Positions 10,979-23,305 of a stretch of 64,000 nt of DNA are shown piece after piece. Origin of the DNA: Delphinapterus leucas (taxonomy: Eukaryota > Chordata > Mammalia > Artiodactyla > Monodontidae); NCBI RefSeq assembly GCF_002288925.2, contig NW_022098050.1:9603884-9667883 (forward strand), in the 5' to 3' direction. The first letter of the stretch is position 1. The number at the start of each line of letters is the position of its first letter. The translations under genes and the position numbers were made by a program. The notes beneath the pieces are model-generated. The model searched no databases. It worked only from the letters and a program-made list of their open reading frames with translations, and had not been told where the DNA came from.

Positions 10979-12359
10979 TTGGAGATAATTTTGTCTAATA
11001 TAAACAGACTGTGGGAAAATGTCATTTCTATTGAAGATTTTTTAGTAGAGGTGGGTAACTCTATATGAAAAAACTTATCACTCCTCTTAAACTGAATAGA
11101 ATTTGAGAAGCTTATAATATTTGTTAACCCAGTCTTACAGTTCTGTGGGAAGGTATAGAATAATTTTGATAGCTGTCTCTAAAGGTCTTTAAAGGCTTAA
11201 ATAAACTATTTCTACTCCAACCATATATCTTTATTTCAAATATTTTATGCTGTTTCCAGACCATATGCCACATGCATCCCTGTGAAGTTGGTGCATGAAC
11301 AGAACATTTATGTGGATAAGAGGTGAGAAAGGAAAATGAGAAAATAAATAGGCTATACATGTGTATGCTTGGGGGTCTGAAAAGTCAGATTTATTACCTG
11401 GAGTGGCCAAGCTCTGAGGGATTTATTCCCATGTTCTGAATCATAAACTGGCTAGTGAATGGAGTCATTAAGGATGGAAAATATATTTGTGACAAATCAC
11501 CAGCACTTGGTCTTCCTGCTAGTGATAAGGTCCATTCAGGAAGCAGAACCTGCTTGGATGGCTCCATGGAGCCGTGGCAACAGAAATCAGCAATGCTCAT
11601 CAATATCATAAATGTCTGACTTAAGAATTGCTGGGTTCTTGGGCCCAAAAGCAGTACATTGAAGTGAAATTGCAGCTTAGACAAGTGTGGTAGATGCAAT
11701 TATACAGTGCTTGGGTTTGAACTTCTTCTGCCCAAAGTTGATTTATTTAGTGTTGATGCCATATTTGGATTTTCTCACATTTTCAATTTTGCTCAAACAG
11801 GCTTGGCATTTAATTTAGAGAGTACTTAGTAACTTCCTGGGTCCTATTTATTGCCATTTAAAAATTATAATCTAGATAATTTTCACTCAGAAAGAGATGT
11901 TTTTGATCTGAGAGGAAAAAATAGCAAAATTGGTCATCTGGAGTAGGGGATTTGCTTACATAATTCCTACTCTGGTGGCTTTAATTTTGCTCATGGTAAA
12001 CTGGGTCTCCTGAAAATCATTTTGCTATGTGAATTAGAAAAATTTGATATTTAATGCCAAACTTATTGTAATAATTATATCATATATTATCGTTTTACTG
12101 TCTCATTTTATTTGAGACAGATAGAATGATATCCCAGAATAAGACTTCACTTTTTCCAATATGCCTTGTCTAAGATCTGGCTACTGTATGTTCATTTTTC
12201 TGTTTCACCTCCACTCCATAAGTGTAAGAGACCCTATAGCAAATAATCACTAATTGGGAATTAATTGGTGAGGTCAATCTGAATTAATGAAACATCTAAA
12301 TTACACAATTAAAAAATATGTAGTTACTTTCTTTGGTAAGCAGTCTAGATCAATTGAAC
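10979..12359. other. intergenic DNA, nothing recognised
   Basis: AT-rich single-copy-looking sequence. The longest open frame (11394-11699, minus, 101 codons) has no motif I recognise and no start or splice context. No RNA gene or clear repeat was seen. Confidence 0.5.
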
Positions 12360-13065
12360 TTCTGACTCTGAGAGTAAAGGAAATCTGGAATGCATGGCAG
12401 AAGAATGAGTTGATGAATATCAATTACAGCCTTGGGCCTAGTGGCACTATCAAAGACCTTAGCTCATTCCACTAACCCTTCTGTCTTAAGTTTCTTATTA
12501 GAGACTGCAGCTGGCCACCACTTTGAATATTTAGTGACAGAGTGCACCTTGCTTGGGCAGAAGCACATCTGGGTGGTGCAAGGGGTGTACTGTAACACAT
12601 ACTGTTTTGTGCCTAGTGTCACATCTCCTTGGCTCACTTGACTTTGGCTCTGGTGGACATTTCCCATGCATGCTGCTAACTTCCCATCTCAACCGCCCCA
12701 GAGACTTTCAGTTGTTCTGCTTTTTCTGAAGTTTCAGGAGGTTGCTTATTCCATCCAGAGGTTCAGTGGCGTTAACTTCCCTGATAGAGTTAACCAATGT
12801 GGATGGGAGTTGGTAGATAAATACTTCAGCCTCTGTCCTTCAGAAGGATAATTATAATACACTATTCTATAGGGTTTTGGAGAGGATCCCCAATAGTATT
12901 GAGCCTCAGATGTCCACAAAGATAACCAGCTCGATAAAATACCCTTTGGCTTTTCCCCTTTCTTACATCTCACTCTTTCTACTCCCACATTCCTGCTTCT
13001 AGGAATCACTCCGAAATAAACTGCCTTCTCGTCCTTGTTTCAGGCTCCACTTGTTTCAATTTACC
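12360..13065 (+). mobile_element. possible degenerate ERV-type LTR
   Basis: The right part resembles the end of an old LTR. TGCTTCTAGGAATCACTCC is followed by an AATAAA at about 13015-13020 and then CTTGTTTCAGGCTCCACTTG, the order of polyadenylation signal and U5-like end seen in several ERVL-class LTRs. The left edge is unclear. I cannot name the family, and no target duplication is visible. It could instead be ordinary intergenic DNA. Confidence 0.35.
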
Positions 13066-14019
13066 AATGAATCATGAATATTTTCTTATGTCGTTAGTCT
13101 GAAAAATTTTTAAAAATACCTACTGACTGACTGTTTATTGGTTTAATGAATGGCCAATGATCATAAAAAATGCTTAACTTTTTTTTCAGAGAATTTCTTC
13201 ATAATTTTTTTCAGAGAATTTCTTCATAATAGTGAAAATATAAAACTTCAGCCAACTTTAAGTGGAATTGTTAAAAACCACACATTACTGGGGCTCAAAT
13301 GAATGAAATTTTTTTAGAAACAGTATTTTCAGTGTCAGAATGCAAATAAGCTGATTTTCTACACCTGAGGGCATGAATTTTTTCTGGTTATTTATTATTC
13401 ATCTGTAATTTTTTGGCTTTCAAAGATTCAGCTGATTCTCAGACTCTATTTTATTCTAGGCCCTTATAAATGTTTCCCCCACTGTTTTAGGGGACAGGTT
13501 ATTACTCCTGTATTATTCTCTGTGGGAACAAAGTTTCCTGCAGTCTACTGAGAATTACTGTTTAGTTGATGGTATTTTCACTTCTGCCTGGGTCTTGCTT
13601 CATAGTGCCAAGCTGAAAATTACCCGTCAGCTTGAAGTCATCTGTTTAAGAATTTGATATTCCCAGAAAAATTGTCCCTATACCACTCTTTCCCTCCTCC
13701 TTTCATCCTAGGTCCCCTTTCTGTATTTCCACTTTAGAGATTAGAGCCTGTCAGTTACAACAAACTTTGGTGTTCAAATTTTATAGCACAAGGCAGTGTT
13801 CTTTTGATTACATGTTCGAGGTCCTTTCTCCTCTCCATAAATCTAGGATTTTACACTCCCTCTCCAGCACGCCCTTTTACATAGATTTCAGTCTCTGTTC
13901 AATGAGATTTATTCCAAATTTGTGTGCTTCATATAGATGTTCTTCAATATATATGAATGTCAGGTGGAATTCTAAATGTAAGAAAATAGCTTCAGTAACT
14001 ATGTAAGTAAGAGACTAGT
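13066..14019. other. intergenic DNA with one short tandem duplication
   Basis: No gene seen. A unit of about 25 bp (TTTTTTCAGAGAATTTCTTC plus ATAAT) occurs twice in tandem at about 13181-13230. The rest is unassigned. Confidence 0.5.
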
Positions 14020-14560
14020 CAGGAAAAAGAAATTAGAGCAGATAGTTTAATGAAAGGAATTGAATAGTGGGGATGAAATTACAAAGGTGCTAAAAGAGCC
14101 CAAAGAGCAAATTGGCGAAGCATCCCCAGCACTGAAGGGACAATGGAAAAGGTAGTGTTAGCGGAGCTCAGGACCCAGGGTCACCCTGGGGGGCTGGAAT
14201 CGTGGCAGGGGCTGGCCAGCAACAGCTGGGGCCATGCCAAGACACAGCCACTGCTGGATATGCCTCTCATATTCTGCTGTCATTGACCATGAGAGAATAT
14301 GAGAGAGAGAGAGAGAGAGGGAGAATGAATGAGCATGGGAGAAATACATTGCTTTCCCTCTCTCCAGTCTTTTGCCAGGGCCTCCCACTGGTTGAATGTA
14401 ACCAGAAGCCTGGGAAATGTAATTTGCACGGTTCAAACCACCATGATACAGAGCAGAGCAAGGGAAAAGTGGGGAGTGGATTGAAAAAAAATACACAGTA
14501 ATGGTAATGACTTTGCTGAGGCTACGCCAGCCATAGATGTTGTTACCGAAAGGGTAACGT
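14020..14560 (+). repeat. probable ancient interspersed repeat, family not named; includes (GA)n
   Basis: The text around GGTGCTAAAAGAGCCCAAAG, CTTTTGCCAGGGCCTCCCAC and CCAGAAGCCTGGGAAATG is of a kind I recall as recurring in mammalian genomes, but I cannot assign a family. A GA-rich simple repeat sits at about 14290-14320. A 169-codon minus-strand frame at 14158-14667 spans this region and the adjoining L2; it has no protein features I recognise. Confidence 0.4.
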
Positions 14561-14589
14561 GTTGCTCGCTGTGGATGCGACAGGAAGTA

Positions 14590-15385
14590 AAATGAACAGC
14601 CCCTGCACTTACAAAGCTTGTAGTCTAACAGGAGAGTCGGGCTACTAAGATCTGTAATAAATTGCATTTTCTGTAAATATATAATTTATATTATATATTA
14701 CATAATTAGTATATATTATATTGTTATATAAATATAATAATATAAAATATATGTTATTGTATATTTCTTATAAATAACATAGTGTGAGAAGGTTTAGCTG
14801 GGAGGCAGAATCTCCTGTGGCAGTCAGGGAAGGCTTTCTGGAGGAAGCAGCAGATAAGGGTAAGAGTTAGAAACAGAAAGTGAAGGGTGCAAAAGAAGGA
14901 GGAAATGAATCAGACCGAGGCACAGGGTGTACACTGTGGCTTGGAGGGGGAAGAGAAGAAAGGCTGTGACAGAACAATGGTGGCAGGGAGGAGCAAGGGA
15001 TGTTGCTGGAAATGGAGCTGGGGAGGAAGGTTGGACCAGGTCACAAAGGCCTTTGAAGGCCACGTTGAGGATTTTAGTCCTTATCCTAAAGGCAATCGGA
15101 GGTTACTGAGGGATTTAATTAGGATTGTTACTTAATTAGATAACAATCAGATTTATGGTTTAGAAAGGTCGTTCCAGACTGGTGGTGGGGACAGCAGATA
15201 GGATGCTGTGCTGTAGCTCAGGCGAAAGAGGATGTTGCTCTGGACCAGTGTAGTGAATGCAGATGGAGGAAAGTTCTAGAGATATTTGGAAGGTTGAAAC
15301 AACAGTGCTTTGATTGGCAACTGATTGGCTACATGGGTGAAAGTGAGAGGAGAGAAGGATTATATTTGGACCTCTGGATGGATAG
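14590..15385 (-). mobile_element. L2 LINE remnant, antisense
   Basis: Antisense L2 text: CCCCTGCACTTACAAAGC near 14598, AGGGAAGGCTTTCTGGAGG near 14826, CACAAAGGCCTTTGAAGGCC near 15043 and CAGATTTATGGTTTAGAAAGG near 15147. This is the reverse complement of the segment order seen in the sense L2 at 30704-32070 in this window, which supports the assignment. A (TA)-rich stretch at 14670-14790 interrupts it. It is ancient and without coding capacity. Confidence 0.7.
14670..14790. repeat. TA-rich low-complexity stretch
   Basis: Almost entirely A and T, with irregular TATA runs. It separates two parts of the antisense L2, so it probably expanded within or inserted into that element. Confidence 0.8.
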
Positions 15386-16439
15386 CAGTGCCAGTAGGGC
15401 ACTTAGTTGGCCCAGGGGCTTGCTGTCAGGAAGCCTGCCCACCTGTATCTGGAAGGCTGAATCATGGCCTGTGTTTCTCCTTGATCCCTCGGAAGTAGGA
15501 TCCTATGAAAGGTCTCAGAGGATTTTAAATTGGGGGGGAGGGGCGGTGCTCAGCTCTCAGGACTGTTTGTCGATTTCATCTGTGCTTTCCTGTGGAGCCC
15601 AGCCATTCTAACAGTGTGACTTCTGTGAACTGTTCCCAGCAACTGGAGAAAACAGCTTATTGTAAAGACAAACAAATAAAAAATGACTTTCACTTTGTGA
15701 TTATTGTTAAAAGATAAATATATTTGTAGGAGGAGCCATCATTTGTAACCCTACCCCTAATCCTGTTCAAAACCGTGTCGTTGTCTTGTAGCCTGAATTA
15801 TTTTTTTAGCAGGCACCTTTCTATAGCTTGAATTTTTGCTGTGAAGACTGAAGAAAACATTTAGCAAATAGAAGTCAGTGCGCTATGCAGCAAAACTCCT
15901 CATCATGCTTTGCATCTCTCCCCAGACTCAGAGGCACTGAGAGAGATAGAACATGCCTCAAGATGGAGCCCTTGAACCACAAAGTTTTGAAGTAAAAATC
16001 AGTGGATGTGTAAACTTGCCAGGTTCAAGCAAACTTGGAGCAGCAGGTCAACACTGGCTGAAATTCTAGTGCGGAAAGCAGAAGGTGGGGAGGAACTGTG
16101 TCCCCCAGTCCCCAAAGATTTCACGGGGCCAGACAGGTCTTAGCGACAGGCTTCTGTGGTGATTCTCAGATTTGGGCTCCATCAGCTTCCAGGGTTAAAG
16201 GGTTAAATCAACAGGATAAATCATTTTATTTGTAGAAATAAATAATAATTTGTATATTCCACTAACAAAGTAGACATTCCCCTCTTCTTAAGCCCATCTG
16301 AAATGGTGGAAACACAACTCGGAAACTTTATAATCTTCTTTGAGCCCTAATAAGCTCTTATTCTGAAACACAAAGGGGGCCTCTACTGCAATACCCAAAT
16401 GAATGGGATGCTGCATTCAGTGGGGGAGTCTCCCCTAAA
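15386..16439. other. intergenic DNA, nothing recognised
   Basis: Mixed composition with a short G-rich patch near 15530-15545. No coding motif, RNA gene or confident repeat. Confidence 0.5.
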
Positions 16440-16640
16440 GAGGAAGGCAGCTCAGTGTAGGGGGAAGGAGAAGAGCTAGGGCCTCAGCATCCGCCATGTT
16501 TAGGCCCCTTCCTAGCTATGTGCCCTTGGGCCAGCTTCTTTACCAATAAAAGCTGTTCCAGGCTCTGAAGGATTAGAGATCATGTATTAAAGTGCCTTCT
16601 GCTTGCGCCTACCAATAAAGTACCTACTAATGTTTACTGT
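16440..16640 (+). mobile_element. MIR SINE remnant
   Basis: The ancient MIR core can be followed: CTAGCTATGTGCCCTTGGG near 16513, then TTCTTTACCAATAAAAGC, ATTAGAGATCATGTATTAAA near 16571 and GTGCCTTCTG. It is a tRNA-derived Mesozoic SINE found in all mammals, here moderately diverged. Confidence 0.65.
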
Positions 16641-17265
16641 CAGAGCATCCGTCTGTGGGCTGTGCACTGACCAAAGCATCACGTTTTTATAGACGTGCTA
16701 GTCACACTGTAAACACGATGCATATGAAAGCAGGTGAGCCCTAGGGCAGCAGGATATGCCCCCTCCTAATCAACCCACACTGACCCACCCAGCCAGGTGC
16801 TTATTAGGATTAACACATGGGCAGACACCATCTACTGCACATGTTTGCAAGGCTGTTCCTTGCCCTGACTGTACCTACTCCCCCCAGCCCATAGGAACCT
16901 GATACAGCTGCCCCTCCTGCTTTGGTGGGGGAGGTACGGGGCACAGGCTGGTATTACCAGGGTGCACATGGCCCAGGTGACCAGGTAAGAGTGGGGATTC
17001 CTGGACAGCAGCTCAGACAACTTTCAGCAGGACGACAGTTCTCCTCTCAGCTTCGCCCCCTCACTCCCTGTCCCTGTTCCTCTTCAATAAGTGGGCCATG
17101 GGCCACATAAAGGGTCGTGTGCCACACTTTCTCTGGCCCAGCTGTGTAAGTTTGTTCAACTTGGCTATTACCAAGAGACATGGGGTCCATCATATTATCT
17201 ATAACATAGACTCTTCTTTGGTGATATCCATACTTGTTAATTCCGCTTAGTATACTTTTAAAATA
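16641..17265. other. intergenic DNA, nothing recognised
   Basis: Slightly GC-richer than its neighbours but without a coding signal. The opposing short frames near 16832-17110 carry no recognised motif. Confidence 0.45.
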
Positions 17266-17269
17266 TTGT

Positions 17270-17645
17270 TATCCCTCCATTCTTCTTACTTCTCATATCC
17301 TTTCACTTTATCCTCCTTTCCCCCAAATAACCCTCTTTACTTTTTTCCCTTTCTTGCAGAGAACTCTCATTCTCTTCCCATAACCTTTCCTTCTATCTAT
17401 CTTCCTTCTATCTTCTCCTTTCCTTCTGTCTTCTTTTCATATCTCATGTCAGTTTCTAACCTCCAGCCTATATTTCTTTTCTTCTTCATGCTTCTTCTCC
17501 TTTCATTTCTTGCTCATTTTCTTTCCCTTTCTCCATGCCTTCCTTCCCACCCAGTTTTTTCTCTTTCAGCTTTATTCCCTCCTCCAGACCCTCACAGGAA
17601 CCCCCTCCATTTTCTCTTTATTCAATCATTCCACTTCTTCCAGTG
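17270..17645. repeat. pyrimidine-rich low-complexity tract
   Basis: About 375 bases dominated by C and T on the plus strand, with irregular CTTTCCTTCT-like units and no fixed period. The 126-codon open frame at 17266-17646 exists because pyrimidine-only codons cannot form stops; its Ser/Pro/Phe/Leu-rich translation is not evidence of a gene. Confidence 0.85.
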
Positions 17646-20525
17646 ACGCTGGAGTCAGAGAATTCTGGGAAATGAAAGGTCACAGTGCTGGGAGCCCATT
17701 TGCTATAAGCCAGGTCCTGCGAATGTTCATTTCACTTTGTATCCTGAGGATAAAAAATAATGGAGTCCAGAGAAGTCACCATAATGGATCTAGATATATA
17801 GACAGAGGGTAAATTCCCCCTGGATTTGAAGGTGAACTTAGATCTTGCCCCGGTCAAGTTTATGGGTTATTTCTCCTTGAAATTATGATAACAAAGGAGT
17901 CATGGAGTGTCTTTAGGGCTGGTCTAATGCTCTTGACTTTTTTGAGGGTCAGAGTCTCCCTTGAGAATCTGCTGGAACTTCTAGACCTTCTTCTCAGGGA
18001 AATGCACATGAACTTGAAGTTTTACTTACAGTGTTAAGAAATCCCTTAAAACCCCTTCATGGGCTCTCTAGGAGCCTTTTGGTTGGGGATGTACAATATA
18101 AATTCAGACTCCAAAGGACGTATTATATGCTTCGCCAGGCAATTGATGTGATAAGTTATTAGGCTGTAAACTGAGGCAGAATTTCTCACTTCAATAACAA
18201 ATCTGAAGACTATGGTGGGAATTTTCTAGATTGAGGGGATATTGGTCAGGTCTGTCTGCCCTATGAGTTTCCTGCTCTCAGTGAAGACAGGAGCCTTCAC
18301 CTTTCAGAGTCTTTCCTTTCCTGGCCATTTGGAAGCCTGGATGTTTTAACTGCATAAACTTCCATCTGGGGCCTTAGCAATGAGCAGAATGGAATACTCA
18401 TCATGACATCTGTTCCTTTCTACAGCTTCCTGCTTTAGTCAGCTTCAGATTAATATCTAATTTTTGGGAGGAGTGGAATAAGGAGGTCACTTTCTTTGTC
18501 CAAACTTTCTGACTCAAGGTGATTTTTTTCCACATGAAAGATAAATGTGAGAGGGAAGAATCCCATTTATCCACTTTGGAAAATAACTTATTCCAGAAGT
18601 CTGAACTCTGGGGTACTTTTTATTTAATCAGTATGGCCCCATGAATTATCATATTGTGGTTTTATTTTAGTGGTGGTACTTATGTTTTGCTTGTATCCTT
18701 ATTGTAAATTTAGTGTTTTCCAATGAATTAGTTTCTTTCTTCTCTCAGCTCATTAGGTCTTCCAAGTTTATAAGCAATTTACTTCTTTGTTTCACTAGGT
18801 ATTGTTTGGAATGGCTTTTCTTCAATTAATTTACTTAACAGGTATTATGAGCAATTTTTGTGTGAAATGCTGGTTCAAGAGAGAGGGAGTTAAAGAGAAC
18901 AACACAAGAGCCTTGCTATACCTAGGGTGTGTGTATGGGGGTAATTACTGGGAAGAAGGGAAAGTCACCAAGTCTAGAGACTGGTCCCCATGCTGGCAGA
19001 TAGAGATGTGATGTGCCCAGTCCAAAGGGATTGGGTGAAATCTAAAAGTTCTGGGAAAGCTCAGTTTTACAGCTGGAGACACCCAGAATATTAGACTGAT
19101 GGTTACATAGGTAACTCCTGACTCACCTGTTGGTGGCAGAGATTCTCATTTCTCTCCAACTGGGAATGTAGTAGGACTGGGTAAAGGTCTCCCAGGCTCA
19201 CACTGAGCAGTGCTGAAGTAGGCAGAAATTGACCGTGGCTAATGCTGCTAGAACCTTGGGGAATAGTCGGCGAGGAGGGGCAGGTGTGAGGGAAAATTGT
19301 AAGTTGCACAGAGCACATTTTCTTAAAATTTGCAAGTGATAGATTTTTCATGCTTCCCCGAGAGGAATATAATATTCTAGAACTTTTCATAATTGCCCTC
19401 AGTTATTGTCATCAAAACAATTATAGTTTTCTCCTTGTAACTGTCTACTAACATGGCATGTTGTCTTAGTGGATCAGGTGTGCTTAAATCCTGATTGCAA
19501 ATGCCAGTGTCATGTGAATCATTCTGAATATAGAAAGCAGTGCGGAGAAAGACCTTCTCAGTTAACAACAGAACTCTAGGGCCTGAGACTTTTGGAGAAA
19601 GTGATTTTCAGATTTCAGACTAACAAATATGCTATGATGTCTTTGGGAGGTTGTTGGTTCTGATGGAATATTTCTCTTTAGAAATTGTCCCAGTAATGGG
19701 TACCTTTCTTTGGGGCAGGAGAAAGGAATAAGGATAGACCTTCTCATTATTATAATGATTTTTAAAAGTTGCAACATAGTTGGTCCCAAGTGTATGAAGC
19801 ATTTGAAGAAGAGATGGCCTTATTTCAGCAGAAGAAATAGGAGCGAAAGACTATGGACAAGGAAGGAGAAATGGGAAAACATGATTGAAAATCATTTGGA
19901 TCTGGCTAAAGTGATCAGATATCCCCGTGTAAATCTCTTTTCCAGGACCATCTTCTTCCTAGGATCATGGGGTCAGATTACAATGAAGGACTCTGGTTTA
20001 CATTCTCACCAGAGAATGTAAGGGTTTCTGATCATTCTCAAGGGTTTTCTCAACCCTTCTCTCAAGGGTTTCTGATCCTTCCTGACTCTTCTCTTCTTCA
20101 ACTTGTACCATGTTTTCTCATATAAATGTGTTTTTCTGTCTACAGAGTAAGAAATACCAAAAGACCAAGTGTCACCACTTCTCCTGAATGTCAAGAAAAC
20201 TCAAGTTTGCTAGAAACAAAAATGGAATAGCAAGATCCCCCTTCTCTTCCCCTCCTCGTCCAATCAGTTTCTCTACTACTATGCCCCTGAAGCAAGAAAC
20301 CCTAACAGGGACTCCAGAGGACAGTTCTCAGCAGGACACTTCACCAGTCACTCTTACCTACAGAATTTTCCCCATGAGCAGTACCCCTCTCCCCCCACTT
20401 CTTCATGTCTGCAACAGTGTGTAGACCTAGCAACAGCAGTTTCCACAAATTTTTTGTATTAGAGATGATAACTAGTGTGAGCATATAATTTATTGTCCAA
20501 ACTGGAACATGTGTGTTTTTTTTAA
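17646..20525. other. intergenic DNA, nothing recognised
   Basis: About 2.9 kb without a confident repeat or gene. Near 20022-20090 a short block AAGGGTTTCTGATC recurs imperfectly. The longest frames (103 and 95 codons near 19.1-20.0 kb) have no motif and overlap on both strands. This is the largest apparently repeat-poor stretch of the first 25 kb. Confidence 0.5.
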
Positions 20526-21450
20526 CCTAGACATTGGGAGAATTTTTTAAAAATTTTATTTGGCATAACTGTATATTCACATGCAGTTGTAAGAAATAAT
20601 ACAAAGAGATCCTTTACACCCTTCACCTAGTTTTCTCCAGTGGTAACATCTGGCATAACTATAGTACAATATCACAACAGGAAAATTGCCATTGATACAA
20701 TCTGCCTACCTTATTCAGATTTCACCAGTTTTACATGCATTCCTGTATGTATGTGTGTGTGTGTGTTTTGTTCTATGCAATTTTATCACACGTGTAAAAT
20801 ATTGTGACTACAGTCAGGATAAGGAAGACTTCCATCACAAGGATCCCTCATATTGCCCTTTTATAATCAGATTCACATTCTTCTTAGACCCACCTCCCCC
20901 CAAACCCTGGCAACTACTAATCTGTTCTCCATCTCTATAATTTTGCCATTTCAAAACTGTTATATAAATGGAACCATACATGATATAACCTTTTGGGTTT
21001 GCCTTTTTTTCTCAGCATAATTTCCTTGAGACCCATTCAACTTACAGCAAATATTAGTCATTTTTTCCTTTTTATATCACTCCATGGTTGGATGTACCAC
21101 ATTTTGTTTATCCATTAGTCAATCGATGAACATTGGGTTGTTTCCAGTTTGGGGCTATTATGATTAAAGATGCTATGGTTATTTGCATACAAGTTTTATG
21201 TGGACATAAATTTTCATTTCTCTGAGATAAATGCCCAAGAAAGTAATATTTAATATCTAGGTTGTATAGTAAGCACATGTTTAGTTTTTAAAGAAACTAC
21301 CACACTGTTTTCCAGAGTGACTGTATTATTTTACATTCCCATCAGCAGTATATGAGTGATCCAGTTTCTCGGCATTGTTGCCAACTTTCATATTATCACT
21401 ATTTTAAAAATTTTTACCATTTTTATAAATGTGTAGTGGTATGCTACACA
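20526..21450 (-). mobile_element. old L1M LINE 3' region, antisense
   Basis: Continuous antisense L1M 3'UTR and ORF2-end text: TTTCACCAGTTTTACATGC near 20719, CCCTGGCAACTACTAATCTG near 20904, TGGATGTACCACATTTTG near 21090, GATAAATGCCCAAGAAAG near 21226 and CATCAGCAGTATATGAGTG near 21340. A short (TG)n lies at about 20750-20768. No frame is open. It is clearly older than the L1s at 5.6 kb and 40 kb. Confidence 0.82.
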
Positions 21451-21525
21451 ATCCTGCTTACAGAGCAATGGTTTTGTGGTTGCCCTGTGGAGAGTGGGAT
21501 CAATTTCCCAACCAAAATTAGTTCA

Positions 21526-21739
21526 AGGACTTCCCTGGTTGTCCAGTGGCTAAGACTCTGCTCCCAATGCCGGGGGCCTGGATTCGATCCCTGGCCAGGG
21601 AACTAGATCCCCTATGCTGCAGCTAAGAGTTCGCATGTCACAACTAAAAGATCCTGCATGCTGCAATGAACATCCTTCGTGCCGCAACTAAGACCAAGCG
21701 CAAGCAAATAAATAAACAAATAAATTTTAAAATTTTTTA
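21526..21739 (+). mobile_element. CHR-1-like SINE, sense
   Basis: The tRNA-like head starts AGGACTTCCCTGGTTGTCC, with a B-box-like GGATTCGATCC near 21580 and an AAATAAATAAA tail. A 12 bp target duplication, AAAATTAGTTCA at 21514-21525 and AAAATTCGTTCA at 21740-21751, flanks it exactly. The middle is diverged, so it is older than the CHR-2 copies. Confidence 0.93.
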
Positions 21740-21751
21740 AAAATTCGTTCA

Positions 21752-22030
21752 GATGTAGAGACTGATGATACCACACACAGTAGGAGGGTATGAAAAGAGG
21801 GAATTATTCATATAATGGGAATTTTTTTGGAAAAGAGGAGGGCAGATACCCAAGCCAGTCTGGACTGGCTTTAGTGAAGGGCGGGGCAAGTGTCTTTTGA
21901 TTTTATTTTGATTGGGGAGTGGGGCTAGGGTGATGATTCCCATGTGTGGGCAGGGGTTTTCATAGTTTGACCTTTCCTGGAAGTGCCAAGGGAGCGAAGG
22001 CCCAGGCTATTTTATCAGCATGCCCAGATG
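21752..22030. other. intergenic DNA, nothing recognised
   Basis: Short unassigned stretch between a SINE and an L1M. A short G-rich patch near 21880-21960 is the only compositional feature. Confidence 0.4.
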
Positions 22031-22908
22031 TAGGGCAAAAGCTGAAAGGGGTTAGTGGAGCTTGAAAGCTGTCAGCAGTCAAATATCAAAAATGGATTCA
22101 GACACTTCATTAAACTTGCTCTTGAAATGTTGTCAAAGATTAGTTGGGCATATTTGTGTAGATATATTTCTCTATTCTGTTCCATTGACCCATGTGTCTA
22201 TTCCTCTGCCAATAACACACTGCCTTGACTACTGTAGCTATATAGTAAGACTTAGAATGGGGTAGAGTGGTTCTACCCACTTTATTATTCTTCTTCAAGA
22301 TTGTTTTAGCTATTACAGATTCTGTGTCATTTCATATAAACTTAGATTATGCTTCTCTATGTCCAAAAAATCCCTGCTGGAACTTTGATAAATATTGCAT
22401 TAATCTATAGATCAGTTTAGGGAGAATTCACATTTTTACTATGATGAGTCTTCCAACCCATTAACATAAGTCATTACTTCTATTTAGTTCTTTGATGTCT
22501 TTCATCAGCATTTTGTAATTTTCAGGATACAGATGTTGTATGTATTTTGTTAGATTTATACCTAAGTATTTCATTTTCTTTGGAGTTATTATAAGTGGTA
22601 TTATATTTTAAATTTCACTTTCCACATGTTTGCTGCTAGTATGTAAAATTGAGATTAATTTCAGTGTGTTTATTTTGTATCCTGAGACTTTGATAAACTC
22701 ACTTATTATTTCTAGGAGTTTTTATTTTGTCAATTCTTTGGAATTTTCTACACAGACAATAAGTCATCATAAGGGCAGTTTTATTTTTTCCTTTCCAATC
22801 TGTATGCTTTTTATTCTTTTTGCTTGCCTTATTGTATTGGCTAAAACTTCCAGCACCATGTTGAATAAGAATGGTAAGAGTGGACATCCTTGCCTTGTTC
22901 CTAAACTA
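22031..22908 (-). mobile_element. old L1M ORF2 segment, antisense
   Basis: Antisense reverse-transcriptase-side text of an old L1. Cues are TTCTGTTCCATTGACCCATG near 22177, TTTCATCAGCATTTTGTAA near 22500, TTGTATCCTGAGACTTTG near 22676 and AATGGTAAGAGTGGACATCC near 22871. It ends abruptly at 22908 where the LINE sequence switches to the sense orientation. Confidence 0.78.
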
Positions 22909-23305
22909 TACAAAATGAACTATTCAAAAAGAGTACAAATAAGTCCAACTAAAAACCTTAAAAATATTCAAGTAACCTACTAGAAAGCTGGAGATGAGAA
23001 ACAGAGGAATGAGAAACACAGGAAATAAACAAAACCCAAAGAATAAAATGGCTGTATAAGCCATAACATGTCAATAATTACCTTAAATGTAAATAGTCTA
23101 AATTCATCAATTAAAAAACAGAGACTGGCAGAGTCGATTAACAAACCTGTGATTCAACTGTATGCTGTCTACAAGAAACTCACTTCAAATACAGTGACAT
23201 AGGTAGGTTGAAAGTAAAAAGACAAAAAGGTGTGGCATGCAAATATTAACAACAGCAAAAAAGCAGGAGTAGATATATTAAAAATCAGGTAAAATAGATT
23301 TCAAA
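22909..23305 (+). mobile_element. L1M ORF2 5' segment, sense, next to an antisense half
   Basis: Sense text around the start of ORF2: AACATGTCAATAATTACC near 23066, CCTTAAATGTAAATAGTC near 23082, ATGCTGTCTACAAGAAACTC near 23162 and GTGGCATGCAAATATTAAC near 23232. The younger L1 at 63.6-63.9 kb has the same order. It lies directly against the antisense L1M at 22908, the geometry expected if a minus-strand L1 suffered a 5' inversion. Two separate insertions cannot be excluded. Confidence 0.72.

Noticed and set aside
14158..14667. 169-codon minus-strand open frame
   Set aside because: It spans an unnamed old repeat, a (GA)n run and L2 text; the Ser/Leu run comes from the GA repeat. No domain is visible.
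17266..17646. 126-codon plus-strand frame with a hydrophobic, membrane-like look
   Set aside because: Pyrimidine-only codons encode Phe, Leu, Ser and Pro and cannot be stops, so the frame is a composition artefact.
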